Assembly (NCBI GenBank): GCA_003254925.1
Contig: QANZ01027320.1
Coordinates: 104,472-168,471, forward strand
DNA: 64,000 nucleotides
Direction: 5' to 3'
From: Chamaecrista fasciculata
Lineage: Eukaryota; Streptophyta; Magnoliopsida; Fabales; Fabaceae
Made by a program: the position numbers and the translations under genes. The notes below the pieces were generated by a model. The model was not told the DNA's origin, made no database searches, and saw nothing but the letters and a program-made list of their open reading frames with translations. This document shows positions 49,421-60,855 of the stretch, piece by piece. Position 1 is the first letter of the stretch. Each line of letters begins with the position of its first letter.

Positions 49421-52400
49421 ATGAGATTTTGTAGCAGAAAGGCTTGTTTCTCTGTTCTTAGCATATTTTGCAGCTACTGTTTTGAATTAGGCACATGCAC
49501 AAACATCACATCATCTACATTCATCAAAGACCCAGAAACTTTTAGCTCTAGAAGAGGTTCGTTCACTTTGGGATTCTTCACCCCACCAAATTCTACAAAC
49601 CGTTATGTTGGAATTTGGTACATCACCCAATCTGCTGTTGTATGGGTTGCTAACAGAGACCAGCCATTGAGGGATTCTTCTGGGGTCATTACAATATCAG
49701 AGGATGGCAATCTCGTGGTGTTGAATGGACAGAAAAGAGTCATTTGGTCATCAAATGTGTCAAATATTGCAGCTAATATCACTACTTGCCAGCTTTTAGA
49801 TTATGGAAACCTTGTCCTGCATGATAATTCTACAGGAAATATCATATGGCAAAGTTTCGAGCATCCTTCGAATACGTACCTGGCCAATATGAAAATTTTC
49901 AATATGAAAATTAGTAGTAACAAAAGAACAAGTATGAAAATCAAGATTACATCATGGAAAAGTCCATCTGATCCGTCCGATGGGAATTTCTCTATGAGTC
50001 TTGAAAGATTAAGTATTCCTGAAATGTTCGTATGGAATGGAACTCGCCCATATTGGCGAAGTGGTCCTTGGAATGGCAGAGTCTTCACGGGGGCACCTTG
50101 GATGGGTACAGCATATGCTGATGGGAAAAATATAGTATTTGAGGGAGATGGAACTGTTTATTATACTGACACTGTCTCAGATGACACAGATTTAAGAGCT
50201 TTAGGTATGTTGGATTCAGAAGGCAATTTCTCGCGAAAAAGTTGGAATGAAGCCAAGAAGGAGTGGCAAGTAGTCTTTACTTCACCGAATTCAAGTTGTG
50301 ATGTTTATGGAATATGTGGGGAATTTGGAAGTTGCAATTCAGATACTTCACCAATATGCATGTGTTTGAGAGGGTTTGAACCAAGAAATAGAGAAGAATG
50401 GAATAGACAAAACTGGATGAGTGGATGTGTAAGAAGAACAGCTCTGCAATGTGAGAGAATGACAAATGGAACTGCAAATGTCAAGGGAGAAGAAGATGGT
50501 TTTTTGAAACTGCAGAATGTTAAAGTACCAGATTTCATAGAATGGTTATCCTATTCAGAAGACAGATGCAGAAGCAGCTGTTTGGAAAACTGCACTTGTT
50601 CAGCCTATTCATATGATTCAAACATTGGTTGTATGTCTTGGGGTGGAAATTTGATTGACATACGACAATTTACAGAAGGAGGACTTGATCTTTTCATTCG
50701 AATGGCTTATTCAGATCTTGGTGAGTTAATTTTGTGTGCTTAAATTACTTGAAATCTGATTCAATATCCTATTTTGGGTTTGAATTAGTTAACTGATTTT
50801 CATGGTTTCTTCTGAATACAGAAAAGGAGGGACACAAGAGTCAAAAGACTGTCATCATTGTCATTCCTGTAATAATAGGAACCATCATCATTGTCACCTG
50901 TGCATATCTTTTATGGAAACGGATAGCTAAGCACTCAGGTACTATGCCATTTTAGATCGTCTCAATATAATTTCAATATAGGAATAAACAAATTAAATCT
51001 CCACCAATTCTTTCTACTTAGACATTTACAAAGGGAACTATCATATAAGTATACTTTTGTTTGGTGCTTTGTGTATTTCCAATTCCTAAGGAGTAAGGAG
51101 CATTTCCATGTCTTTCTTTCTACCATCTATTGTAATTAATCAACGAAAAAATGGAAGAGCTGATCATTCTCGGTAATTAACAGAGGTGAAGCATAAGCAA
51201 AGCAAAACAAGTGACAGCATTATGGTTGAACTATCAAAAGTTAAGCTCCAAGAGCTATTGGCATATGATTACGAAAAGGTTGAAAGAGCAACAAACAACT
51301 TCGACTTGTCTAATAAACTTGGAGAAGGCGGTTTTGGACCAGTTTACAAGGTATTTCCAAAAGCTGGATCAAATTCTAAGTTATTGTGTATAATTATTGT
51401 TTCTATGTATTTTCTTTAAGGGAAAATTGGAAGACGATCAGGACATAGCAGTTAAAAGACTTTCAAGATGGTCAGGACAAGGGCTAGAGGAATTTATGAA
51501 TGAGGTTATTGTTATTTCTAAGCTTCAACACCGCAATCTTGTGAGACTAATAGGTTGCTGTATAGAGCAAGAGGAGAAGATGTTGATCTATGAGTACATG
51601 CCAAATAAGAGTTTGGATGCATTTATTTTCGGTTGGTTCTTTTGATCTTTTCTTTTCTACTTGTGTCATATTTCCTTGACTACTTTAATGAAAAATATAT
51701 CAGAAAAATAAATTCCTGGAAATTGCAAGCTTGGTGTCTTAAACCTATTGAAGTTTGGGAATTTCAATGTTCTGTTTAAAACAAAATAACAGTTTTCCTT
51801 GGTTTTTTGTGTCCACCTCCATATTTGGAATGAAAACTTAATGTATTTCATCATCTAAAGTTTGGAAATTTGCTACGTTTTGTTTAAAACATATATAAGC
51901 CTTCTCATTGGTTTTGTAGATCCACCAGAGCATCAACTCCTAGATTGGCAAACACGATTTAGCATAATTGAAGGAGTTGCTAGAGGGATGCTTTATCTTC
52001 ATAGAGATTCTAGATTAAAAATCATACATAGAGATCTCAAGGCAAGTAATATCTTGCTAGATGAGCACATGACTCCAAAAATATCAGACTTTGGCATGGC
52101 TCGAATTTTTGGACAAAGAGAATATCAAGCTAATACTAGAAGAATTGTTGGAACATAGTAAGTATCCATTCTCTTACCAAGACAACAGTAACAAGCTTGT
52201 TCTCACGATTGATCGTTTTATTTTTATAATATAGTGGATATATGGCTCCGGAATATGCAACGGAAGGGTTATTTTCTGAGAAATCAGACGTATTCAGCTT
52301 TGGAGTTTTACTACTAGAGATTGTTAGTGGAAGAAGAATCTCCAACTTTTATGACAATGAGGATTCTCTCAGCCTTTTAGGATTTGTAAGTCTCTGCAAT

Positions 52401-52806
52401 TCATTGGCCTAAGTCGTTTATTTGTTGCTTACACAAGTTTAAGTTTCAAGTCTTTTATGCTGGTATTCTCATGCATTTTTTGTTTTCCATTTTAATTTAG
52501 GCATGGAAACTATGGAATGAAGAGAATAACATAATGTTACTAGATCCTAAAATATTTCATCCAAACTTGGAGAAGGAAATCTTGAGGTGCATACACATAG
52601 GACTTCTATGTGTGCAAGAACTTGCAAAAGAGAGACCTAGTATGAGCACTGTGATTTCAATGCTGAGTAATGAGATTGACAATCTTCCTCTTCCAAAGCA
52701 ACCTGCATTCCTCCAGTGGCAGACCTTGTCATGTTCATTTCCCTCTACGGAAGATGGAATATTCTCCTACAATAGTGTCAGTATTACAGAGATGAATGGA
52801 AGATAG
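49421..52806 (+). CDS. RLK-E: G-type lectin S-receptor-like Ser/Thr kinase, complete
   Basis: Exons 49421-50720, 50822-50938, 51184-51350, 51421-51631, 51920-52157, about 52236-52385 and 52501-52806, about 829 residues. Exon 1: signal peptide, B-lectin ([19 protein letters not shown]), SLG (YWRSGPWNG), EGF-like ([13 protein letters not shown]) and PAN ([17 protein letters not shown]). TM exon [20 protein letters not shown]. Kinase [31 protein letters not shown] and APEYATEG. It is the longest paralogue because of a 15-bp in-frame tandem duplication near 49885-49915 (MKIFNMKIS) in the lectin/SLG linker. The first donor is GTGAG rather than GTAAG. No disabling lesion. Confidence 0.93.
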
Positions 52807-53404
52807 CTGCAGTTAATACTGAACTGTCACTGAAAAGTTGAGAAAAAGGGACAAGTTAATGTGCTTTTATGTGTCGTAATAATTACTAATTAGTGTATAA
52901 AATATCCATTATGCAATGGACAAAGTTACTCTTATCATTCAAGAAATGAGTTTTCAATAACTCTGTAGGAAACTTCATATTCATATGGAAAGTTTCTTGT
53001 TTGTAATCAAAGGACAATTACTAATTTCTTCTCTAGTGGTTGTAAATTTCAGGATTTGGACTCTAAACTCTAAAGAGAATGGAGACAACAATTAAGGGAT
53101 ATTAAAACTCACTTTTAATAACAACAAAAGTTGTCCCTACAAGTGAATTTCATAGAAAATCCAGCCATGATAGTTTACATTGAAACTAACATGATATTTT
53201 CCATTGAAACTAACTTTTACTGGACTTTTGTCGCCACCAAAAGTGACTATACCACAACAATGGTACATTTGTAGAACTTTTAGTGGCAAGTTATATTGTG
53301 TTTTTTCATTATAAAATTTATTACCTGTGAAAAGGTGTTTACGTGACATTTTGTTGCCATTTAAACCTTCATTAATAATGTATCATTTGCAATGCAGCAT
53401 CAAT
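52807..53404. other. RLK-E 3' region
   Basis: 3' UTR and a block shared with the RLK-D downstream region (see 48001-48290). The rest is AT-rich with no gene. Confidence 0.45.
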
Positions 53405-53417
53405 TTGAAGATTGTCT

Positions 53418-53606
53418 AACCACATAAGTGTGGCCTAGTGGTTCCTCACTTGGTCCTTTAACCAAGTGGTGGGAGTTCGAATCTCACCTTTGGGAATGGA
53501 AAGCATTATGTGGCCAGTCGTTTACCCTCAAGTGGAGGACCCGCGACAGAGAGATTAGTCACTGTTCCCGACGGTGGATACCCTTGGTTTATACAAAAAA
53601 AAAAAC
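53418..53606 (+). mobile_element. tRNA-derived SINE with 13-bp TSD
   Basis: A box A-like 'tgtggcctagtggt' and box B 'gttcgaatctc' sit about 40 bp apart, followed by a non-tRNA body and an A-tail (atacaaaaaaaaaaa). The insertion is flanked by ttgaagattgtct at 53405-53417 and 53607-53619. It is full-length in appearance and well preserved. Confidence 0.88.
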
Positions 53607-53619
53607 TTGAAGATTGTCT

Positions 53620-54371
53620 CTTAAGACCCTTTGGTGATGATTTATTGCAACAAGATTTTAATCATTATGTAGTATAATAGTGTCATAAATTCCAAACTTC
53701 AATTTCTGCTTCAAATTTCCAAATTAAGAAATGTAAAATTCAAGTAACAATAGTAACTATTTCTAATTCAATGGTCAAATAAATGTAATGAGATAAATAG
53801 TGTAAGATTGTGAGCTTATCCCTCCTTTATATATATATATATATATTGATATATTGATATATTGATTTGTTATTCTGACCAAAGCAGAGACCAGATTGTT
53901 ATGCATATTATTCAAACCATGCTTAGAAATATTTGTCAAGTTGAAAGCATGTCGAATGGTGCTTCTGATACAAATTTTGAACAATTATGAGAAATTGAAG
54001 ATGCAATTATTTATTGTTTTATTAACATTCTTACACATAACAGCCCCCAAGCGAATTCATAACCAAATCTGCTGCACTAGAGTTCACCATGCCAGAGCAT
54101 ACCTCTAAATTTATTGAGTCCTTGGAAAAGTATTTACATATTACCTATCAACAAAATCCTTCATCAACAGCGAGATTAGCACTCACGACCACGTGGATTA
54201 TGAGCCAAACTCCTTATCAACTACACAAACCTCTATATATGCAATCTTTATTGTTTTATTTACATGCTTACATGACGTCTCCTTTAAGGCAAAGCAAATT
54301 CATAAAACATAACCAAACCTGCATGATGCTAACATAGCAATAGAAATATGCATATACAATTTCATTTCATT
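53620..54371. other. spacer, no gene recognised
   Basis: AT-rich, with a (TA)n and 'ttgatata' microsatellite at about 53829-53866. The right part is probably the 3' UTR of the dehydrogenase gene. Confidence 0.45.
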
Positions 54372-55445
54372 TCATTTTCCATTGATCCTTTCAATAACAG
54401 AGATAATACCTTGACCTCCAAGCTTTCCATCTCCATTAGCCACCATACTTGAAAACAGCTGCTTGCACAATGAAGCAGCAGGCAATACCACAACCTCATC
54501 TTTCTCCACAACATCCACTCCCATTCCCAAATCCTTCACCATATACTCAGCAAACCCACCAGGCCTAAAATCCTTCTCAATCATCCTCCCCCCAAACAAC
54601 TCCATCGCCTTCGACGCCGCCGACCCGCCTCGAATCGCGTCCAGAAACTTCTTCAAATCCAACCCAGCCTTCTCAGCAAACACCAACCCTTCACTCAAAC
54701 CAATCTGATTAAGCCCAATTGTAATCTGATTCGCAATTTTGCAACTCTGTCCACACCCTGCTTCACCCATATAAGTAGGCTTCCCTAAAATCTCAAATAA
54801 CGGCTCTAACCACTTCACAACGGCTCGGTCCCCAGCCGCGAAAATCGCTAACTTCCCGTCTCTCGCGCCGATGTCGCCGCCCGACACGGGGGCATCGACA
54901 GACCAACAGTTTTTCGATCTCGCCACGGCGAAGATCTCTCTGGCGAGATCGGGGTGGCTGCTGGTCATATCGACGGTGACGGAGTTAGGGTTTAGGCCGG
55001 AGAGGATGGATTGTGGGTGGTCTAAGACGATTGATCGGACGTCGGAGGGGTGGCCGACCATGGTGAAAACGACGTCGGTGGATGCGGCGAGATCGGCGGG
55101 AGAATCGGCGAGATTTGCGCCTTGGGATTGAAGGGGAAGAGATTTTGATGGGTTGCGAGAGAAGATTGTGAGAGTGTAGCCGGCGGAGAGGATGCGTGAG
55201 GCCATGGCGGATCCCATTACGCCTATGCCGATCCAGCCGATGCGGGTTTGGGTTGGGGAGATAGGGTTTGGATATGGAGTTGCCATGGTTAGAGATTCAG
55301 TGGACTGTGGAGAAGAAGAAGAAAATGGTGAAGATTGAAGACAGTGTAGATAGAATCGATGATGGGAGAGTGACGAAAAATTTGTATTTGTAGGCCGTTT
55401 AACACTGTAGTGAAGATGATGGTATCTAAACAACTGAGTTAACAA
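54372..55445 (-). CDS. 3-hydroxyisobutyrate dehydrogenase-like protein (At4g29120/At1g71180 type), intronless
   Basis: Beta-hydroxyacid dehydrogenase that should oxidise a short hydroxyacid with NAD(P)+. The exact substrate is unknown in plants. The frame is 357 residues without introns. A Rossmann signature GWIGIGVMGSAMASRIL begins near residue 69, the substrate-binding motif DAPVSGGDIGARDGKLAIF is mid-protein, and the catalytic lysine lies in GCGQSCKIANQ. The C-terminal helical domain is complete, ending in SVIERINGK. The first ATG (55445) adds about 53 residues rich in His, Ser and Arg, which could be an organelle transit peptide. A second ATG (55286, MATPYPNP) would give a 304-residue cytosolic form. 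The gene is GC-richer than its neighbours and unrelated to the receptor cluster. Confidence 0.92.
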   Translation of the reverse strand: MLTQLFRYHHLHYSVKRPTNTNFSSLSHHRFYLHCLQSSPFSSSSPQSTESLTMATPYPNPISPTQTRIGWIGIGVMGSAMASRILSAGYTLTIFSRNPSKSLPLQSQGANLADSPADLAASTDVVFTMVGHPSDVRSIVLDHPQSILSGLNPNSVTVDMTSSHPDLAREIFAVARSKNCWSVDAPVSGGDIGARDGKLAIFAAGDRAVVKWLEPLFEILGKPTYMGEAGCGQSCKIANQITIGLNQIGLSEGLVFAEKAGLDLKKFLDAIRGGSAASKAMELFGGRMIEKDFRPGGFAEYMVKDLGMGVDVVEKDEVVVLPAASLCKQLFSSMVANGDGKLGGQGIISVIERINGK

Positions 55446-56080
55446 AAGATGTCGTTCAAGTCTTGGCTTTAAGACGACATGTCGTATATGTTATATAGAC
55501 CTTCATCCAATATTGATGATATGCAAGCTCTTTACTCTTAATAATCAAGCTCTTTAAAAAAAAATTTCACATAAAGTACGTGTGGTTTTGACCCATTTAC
55601 AGAAATTATCCCTGTAGTTTAAAAAGTGACAAATAAGAGTATGTGATTTGCTTCGTTAACAAAAAAAGATTATGATGTATATTTCTGTCTAAAATTTAAC
55701 GAAAATTTTGGCTAAAATACTATTTTAAGATTCTAACTATTAATTTTTAATCTTTCAGGGTTCGAATTGTCAGTTCAATAAACTTTCAGGGACCAAATTG
55801 TTAGTTTCTTCTGAAAATAATGAAGTTAGTGTTGGATAGTTTGTAATATTATCAATGTGGTTATTTTGGATAAAATAAATAAAAGTCTATTTATAATGTA
55901 TAATTGATTTAATATATTAATATATTAAATTAATTATGTTTATATGATTAGTTTCATCAAAAGACATGAGAAGTCCTTTTAAAAGGTGTCTATTAATAAT
56001 TAAAAGATATATCATTTCATTTGAAAAGATACATCTATTATATGGTGTCTTTCAATTACTGATAGACACATCTTTTATTA
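55446..56080. other. spacer upstream of the dehydrogenase gene
   Basis: Contains fragments like 'cagaaattatccctgtagtttaaaaagtgacaa', a degenerate relative of the Pack-MULE/MITE end sequence, and AT-rich DNA. No gene. Confidence 0.4.
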
Positions 56081-56092
56081 TGAAGAAATATA

Positions 56093-57272
56093 GTCATTTT
56101 TTTTTTTGATAAAAACCAATACCTTGCATTCAATAAAATGATTCAGCCTCAAGAGCCTCCATAATACACTCACGAGAATCCTCAAGCCAAAAATGACTAT
56201 TTACAAGGTTACAAGAAAATTTAGCAAGAATGTGAGCAACTAAATTAGAGCTACGCTTTCTCCAGACTAAAGAGAAACAATCAAAACTAGAGCTAAGGTT
56301 CAGGACACATGCTATAATTGAGCCTAAAAAAGAAACATCATCCTGAGAAGAAGAGAAGAATTTACACACCTTCTGGGCATCACCTTCGACAATTACCTTT
56401 TGGCAATTCAATCTTGAGGCTAATTTTAACCCCATAAGCAAAGCAAAAGCTTCAACATGGTCAGGAGGCCCTGGGGAGAATAAACGTTGTGCACCAGCTG
56501 CAATTTTTCTGCCTATGTGATCAATAATGCACCCAATTCCCCGAGACCCATCAGAATGAACAGCACCATCAAAATTCATCTTGAACCAACCAATAGGAGG
56601 TGGTTCCCAAGAAACATGAGTAGAATTTCCCTGAACTGTCAAAGCACTATTTTCATCCATATTACATTCATTTCGTAGAGCAAAGCACATTTCAGAAAAA
56701 AAAATATTCACAGGTTGAGGGGTGAAGTTTGGTTGCTTTAGAATCTTATTCCTCCTTTCCCAAATTTTGTAGGCTATAACTACAAAAAGAAAAATCTGAC
56801 CCTTATCCCAGAAAGTCACAGCATGAGCCAACCACTCAATAAAACTAAGACTATCATCACATTCATCCAGGAAAGGGAGAGCAGGATTAAAAGCATTCCA
56901 CAAAGAAACAACAGCAGGACAAGTAACCAAAGCATGCAACATTGTTTCATCATCAGAATTACATATTGGGCAAGCTGAATCAATATTAATTCCTCTTCTA
57001 CTAAGAGCATCATAGGTTGGTAAGATATCTCTACTAGCACTCCACAAAAAAACACCATACCTGGGTGGTTTTTGTAGTTTCCAGCATAAATTCCATATCT
57101 CTTTATACTCTTCTAAATTAATCACAGCATTGTTGAAATTCTGCACGTTTGTCACAGAGCTCCCATCAACCTCCAAAAACCTCCTATAACCCAATTTAAC
57201 ATTGTAAAAGCCATTCGGATGATACTCCCAAAACCAAGAATCCTGAGTTGGGATTGGTTGTAACGGGATTGG
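56093..57272 (-). mobile_element. 5'-truncated LINE (zf-RVT plus RNase H)
   Basis: The minus-strand frame encodes the C-terminal part of a plant L1-type ORF2: the tail of the reverse-transcriptase linker (WFWEYHPNGFYNVKLGY), a zinc-binding CPICNSDDETMLHALVTCP, and an RNase H domain with FDGAV, VEAFALLMGLKLA, VEGDAQKV and NLVAHILAKFS. The endonuclease and RT are missing through 5' truncation. The 3' end is marked by a poly(A) tract (T-run at about 56096-56108). A 12-bp target duplication, tgaagaaatata, flanks it at 56081-56092 and 57273-57284. The 354-codon frame is still open. Confidence 0.9.
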
Positions 57273-57709
57273 TGAAGAAATATAACTTTTAGATAGTGTC
57301 TATTAGTAGTTAATAAACACATCTTTCAAATGAAATGACATATCTTATAGATTGTGTCTCTTGGTCAATTATGAAATGACAATATTTACTATGAAATAGC
57401 ATGTTAAGTTCAATTCATAGGTTTTGTTGTATCTTGGAAGGGGTTTGCCTAACTTTCACCGATGTATAAGCAATCACTCTTTAAGGACAGTGATTCATCA
57501 CGCGTCAAAGTTATCCATTAATTTCTATTCTTCATTTCATCTCTTTCTTCTACTTATTATTTCTAACAGTTAGGTTCACCAAAAATAACGGAAGGAATAT
57601 GAACCTTTACATAAGAAGATTTAAGTAGAATTATTAAAAAAAATTTAGTATGAGTGTTTTTACTACATCAAATAGGTGTTCATATATAAAAAGGCGACGT
57701 GTGTACTTG

Positions 57710-58084
57710 TGTTGGGGTTCCTTTTGTTTTTTTCAAAGTCTCACATTGGTTGCATAGAAAAGTTGAGAGGGTGAGGAAGCCTATAAATAGAGAGGGTTTT
57801 TCAACCTAAAAAGCACCACAATTTACATTGAAATCCTAAAGGGTGTAATGGAGTTTGGATAGTTGTAAGTCATTTTTTAGAGAGGATTTGAAATTTTCTC
57901 CGGTCAAAAATGGTATTTATGAGGGTTTGTAATTTTTTCCGTGCAAAAATTACAAATAGTAAAGTTTGTTCCAGAAGGGGACCATGGAGTAGGTCTTGAG
58001 ACACCGAACCACGTTAAAGTTTTGTGTTCGTTTCTTTGTTTTCTCATCTTTTATTTCTTGTGTGGGTTGTGTTTCCGCCGAACA
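57710..58084 (+). mobile_element. solo LTR (about 375 bp)
   Basis: It begins TGTTGGGG and ends CCGCCGAACA. The flanks acttg (57705-57709) and agttg (58085-58089) match at 4 of 5. Inside are a TATA-like 'ctataaatagagag' at about 57781 and a downstream region like a copia LTR R/U5 ('gaaccacgttaaag', 'ttgtgttcg'). No internal retroelement sequence follows. Confidence 0.65.
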
Positions 58085-58553
58085 AGTTGTATATTGCTTA
58101 ATGGGTTGATAATGAATCTTTGCCAAATCTATCTTATATAAAATTATTGTTGATATATGAGTATATGACAGTTATTAGAAGGTAATATTATATTAAATAC
58201 TATTTGGTATGCAAGTATTAAAAATCAACACACGTGGATTAGAAAAATGAAAGCAATGACAACAAAAAGAAGACTGGGAAGATTCATTTACACATTAACA
58301 CAAAAGTGACAATTGACAAAACAAATGCTCACAATAATTGAAATCTCCTAATGTTTTTCCGTATGAAATTTGTCAGCTCTCAAATCATGTGAAAAACATC
58401 TGTCCCTCTCACAATTACAATTTTTCCATTATACATTTAGGTGATGGATATTATTATATATAAAACTAGTAATAATAAGAATACTTAAATTTTATATTGT
58501 AATTGCCACACGTTATCTGTTACTTAAAACATAGATGTTGGTGTGTAGAAATT

Positions 58554-58640
58554 CACTACAAAAAATCAGGCTTTTAACTACAGTTTTATGTGTCACCCAG
58601 CGAGGATTTTAATGCAACGCCTAATGGAGGTTAAAGGAAA
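58554..58640 (+). repeat. CACTA-transposon terminus remnant
   Basis: Starts 'cactacaaaaaatcaggc', the CACTA-type end seen in En/Spm elements, with a body like 'gcgaggattttaatgc'. No partner end or transposase was seen. Confidence 0.45.
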
Positions 58641-58660
58641 ATGAATGTGTTTAAAAGATA

Positions 58661-58836
58661 TTTTTTTTTTGTTATGCAAGGTATCCTCCAGTTTGACAGG
58701 CCAAGGACTAATCCTCCAGGGATCTGAGTTCCATTTAAGAGTCTATCGCTGGCCAATTGGTTGCTGTATATACAAGACAAGATTTGAATCATTGACACTT
58801 GCTTAAACGACCTAATGAGCTAACCACTAGACCAAC
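58661..58836 (-). mobile_element. tRNA-derived SINE, reverse orientation
   Basis: On the minus strand, 'gttggtctagtggttagc' (box A) at about 58819-58836 is followed by 'gattcaaatc' (box B) at 58781-58790, then a body with 'ggaggattagtccttggcc', and an A-tail (T-run 58661-58671). No clear TSD. It sits next to the CACTA remnant. Confidence 0.7.
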
Positions 58837-59059
58837 AAAATTTAATTTATCAGACTCCCCTTTTAACTCTCCTTAATAATGTATTGGATAGGTCATTGGT
58901 TAACCGAGCTAATCATCTAACTTGTGTGAATTAGGTCAACAATATTTTGATTTTAATTTTTCTTTTTAAATTGGGAAATTACTTTTAGAAATTCTATTAT
59001 TTTAATTTTTAACGATGCATCTACTTCAAAGATAAAAATTAAAATTACACTTTGATTGA

Positions 59060-59692
59060 AAAAGTATTTATAAGAAATGATAGGTTTTATACCACTTAAT
59101 TAAGCATTAATTATATTATTTTTTTTTATAAAAATTGGTTTTTGCCAGCTTCATATAAAAATCTTATAAAAAAAAATAGGGTAAATTACACTTTGGTACC
59201 CTGTGGTTTGACCCTATTTCACTTTGGTACCCTGTGGTTTGAAACTTGACACTTTGGTACCCTGTGGTATTCTCCATTAACACTTTGGTACCCTTTGGAG
59301 CTATTTTGTAATTTTAACCATAATAAATTTTACAAAAATTACATATTGACCCCAAAAAAATTTTAAATTTTTCATTTTAGTCCCTATATAATATGTATCC
59401 AGGGACCTATTTGTAATTTTTTGAAAATTTTTTGGGGTCAATATGTAATTTTTGCAAAATTTGTTATGGTTAAAATTACAAAATAGCTCCAAAGGGTACC
59501 AAAGTGTTAATGGAGAATACCACAGGGTACCAAAGTGTCAAGTTTCAAACCACAGGGTACCAAAGTGAAATAGGGTCAAACCACAGGGTACCAAAGTGCA
59601 ATTTACCCAAAAAAAAATAATATAATTAATGCTTAATTAAGTGGTATAAAACCTATCATTTCTTATAAATACTTTTTCAATCAAAGAGGGAG
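59060..59692. repeat. inverted-repeat host element interrupted by a MITE
   Basis: Left arm 59060-59130 ('ttgattgaaaaagtatttat' onward) and right arm about 59612-59692 are inverse complements. The direct repeat 'cagcttcatataaaaatctt' lies at 59149-59168 and again from about 59697. Between the arms sits the MITE at 59179-59608. Confidence 0.65.
59179..59608. mobile_element. MITE copy 2 (gggtaaattacactttggtaccc family)
   Basis: Perfect-looking long inverted arms with serial 'ctttggtaccctgtggttt' units, same family as 28018-28416. The ends are gggtaaatt and aatttaccc. The flank aaaaaaata (59170-59178) recurs as aaaaaaata two bases into the right flank (59611-59619), consistent with a 9-bp TSD plus A-run slippage. 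The arms are better matched than in copy 1, so this is the younger copy. Confidence 0.75.
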
Positions 59693-60621
59693 GCTCAGCT
59701 TCATATAAAAATCTTATAAGAAAAATAATCCAATAAACACTAACTTAGAGGTAAAAACATTGCTGCCTATTGCTTGAGCCCAAAAACTTTCCAAAAATAA
59801 GGTGTTGGATTCTAGCTAATACGCCTAGGTAGAACTAGCACCCTATTTTTGAAAAGTTTTTGTTTCAAACGATTTAAAAGGAAAAAAACAGAAAGGATAA
59901 TGCTATGAAAAGATAAATTGTTAAAACAATTTAGTTTTTAACGGTTGGATTTAATTTTTTCAGTCTTGGAATATGTGTAATGTTTGAGCTTTTTTTGTTT
60001 TAAAAGAAAACAAAAATAGTAGTACTTTGCCGCTATCCATGCACATTTTCCTCAACTTTTGTATAGACATGATCTCATTACAAGCTTTTTTTCTTGCATG
60101 ATTTGTTTCTATGGTTACTTCTTAAACGACGAGGTCCTCTCTATACACCGGAGCTCCTTCCCTCATTTAATCAATGCTATTGTTAACTTGTACAGTTCAC
60201 ACTCTTTGGCTCTACCCATGAAATAGCTAGTAATAGGTCTTTCACAACGAAATCTAACTATACAGTAACGGTATTTAAGTATGAAGATTAGCTGGGTAGC
60301 TGACCTTGTTAGTCCGTTCTTGCAAGAATAAGGGCATAATCTTTACGCTTTTTCATTTTGAAATAGGATTTCCCCTGCTTAATGGATAAGCATTTGCTAC
60401 CAACAGGGAAGTCTTTCTCATCTGAAATTTCAAATTGAGGTGATTGGATTTGCACCAACGGAAACCATAAATTTGATACACAATAGAAGGATTTATTCAT
60501 AGATTTTTTTTTAAGATAGTGAATGGAGTTCTTTTCTTCCATTCTATCCTAACCGATCACCGATACTGGAATAATTTGTTTCCTCTCTTTTGTCTTAGTC
60601 CATGATCGGAACGAGTCGCAC

Positions 60622-60735
60622 ATACACCCTAGTACATGTTCCTCGGCGCTGAGGGCATCCCCGAAGGGCGGGGGATTTCGTGACATTTCTGATTGGCTGT
60701 CTTGTGTTTCTAATAAGTTGTTTAATAGTTGGCAT
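60622..60735 (-). pseudogene. rps12: rps12 5' exon (plastid ribosomal protein S12), nuclear copy
   Basis: The minus-strand frame reads [17 protein letters not shown] and then the conserved [11 protein letters not shown], which is the trans-spliced first exon of plastid rps12 (114 bp), without a lesion. The other two exons are far away in plastid genomes and absent here, so this copy is non-functional. Confidence 0.9.
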
Positions 60736-60855
60736 GGTGAATCGTATACATAATGAGCTGGTTTAGATCAATCCTAACTCGATGATTATGAATTACTTAT
60801 ATTAATAGATTAATTAATAGAGATATTCTATTAAATCCGGTAACAAGATAAAATC

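Noticed and set aside
53425..53500. A tRNA gene suggested by box A and box B
   Set aside because: No acceptor-stem pairing was evident, and it is the head of a SINE with an A-tail and TSD.
59190..59310. Short regular repeats 'ctttggtaccctgtggttt' resembling a CRISPR-like array
   Set aside because: Few units, no uniform spacers, inverted partner on the other arm, plant nuclear context; it is MITE internal structure.
60309..60542. 77-codon open frame next to the rps12 exon
   Set aside because: It lies in what appears to be a plastid intergenic spacer and does not resemble any plastid protein I know (rpl20, rps18 and rpl33 were considered).
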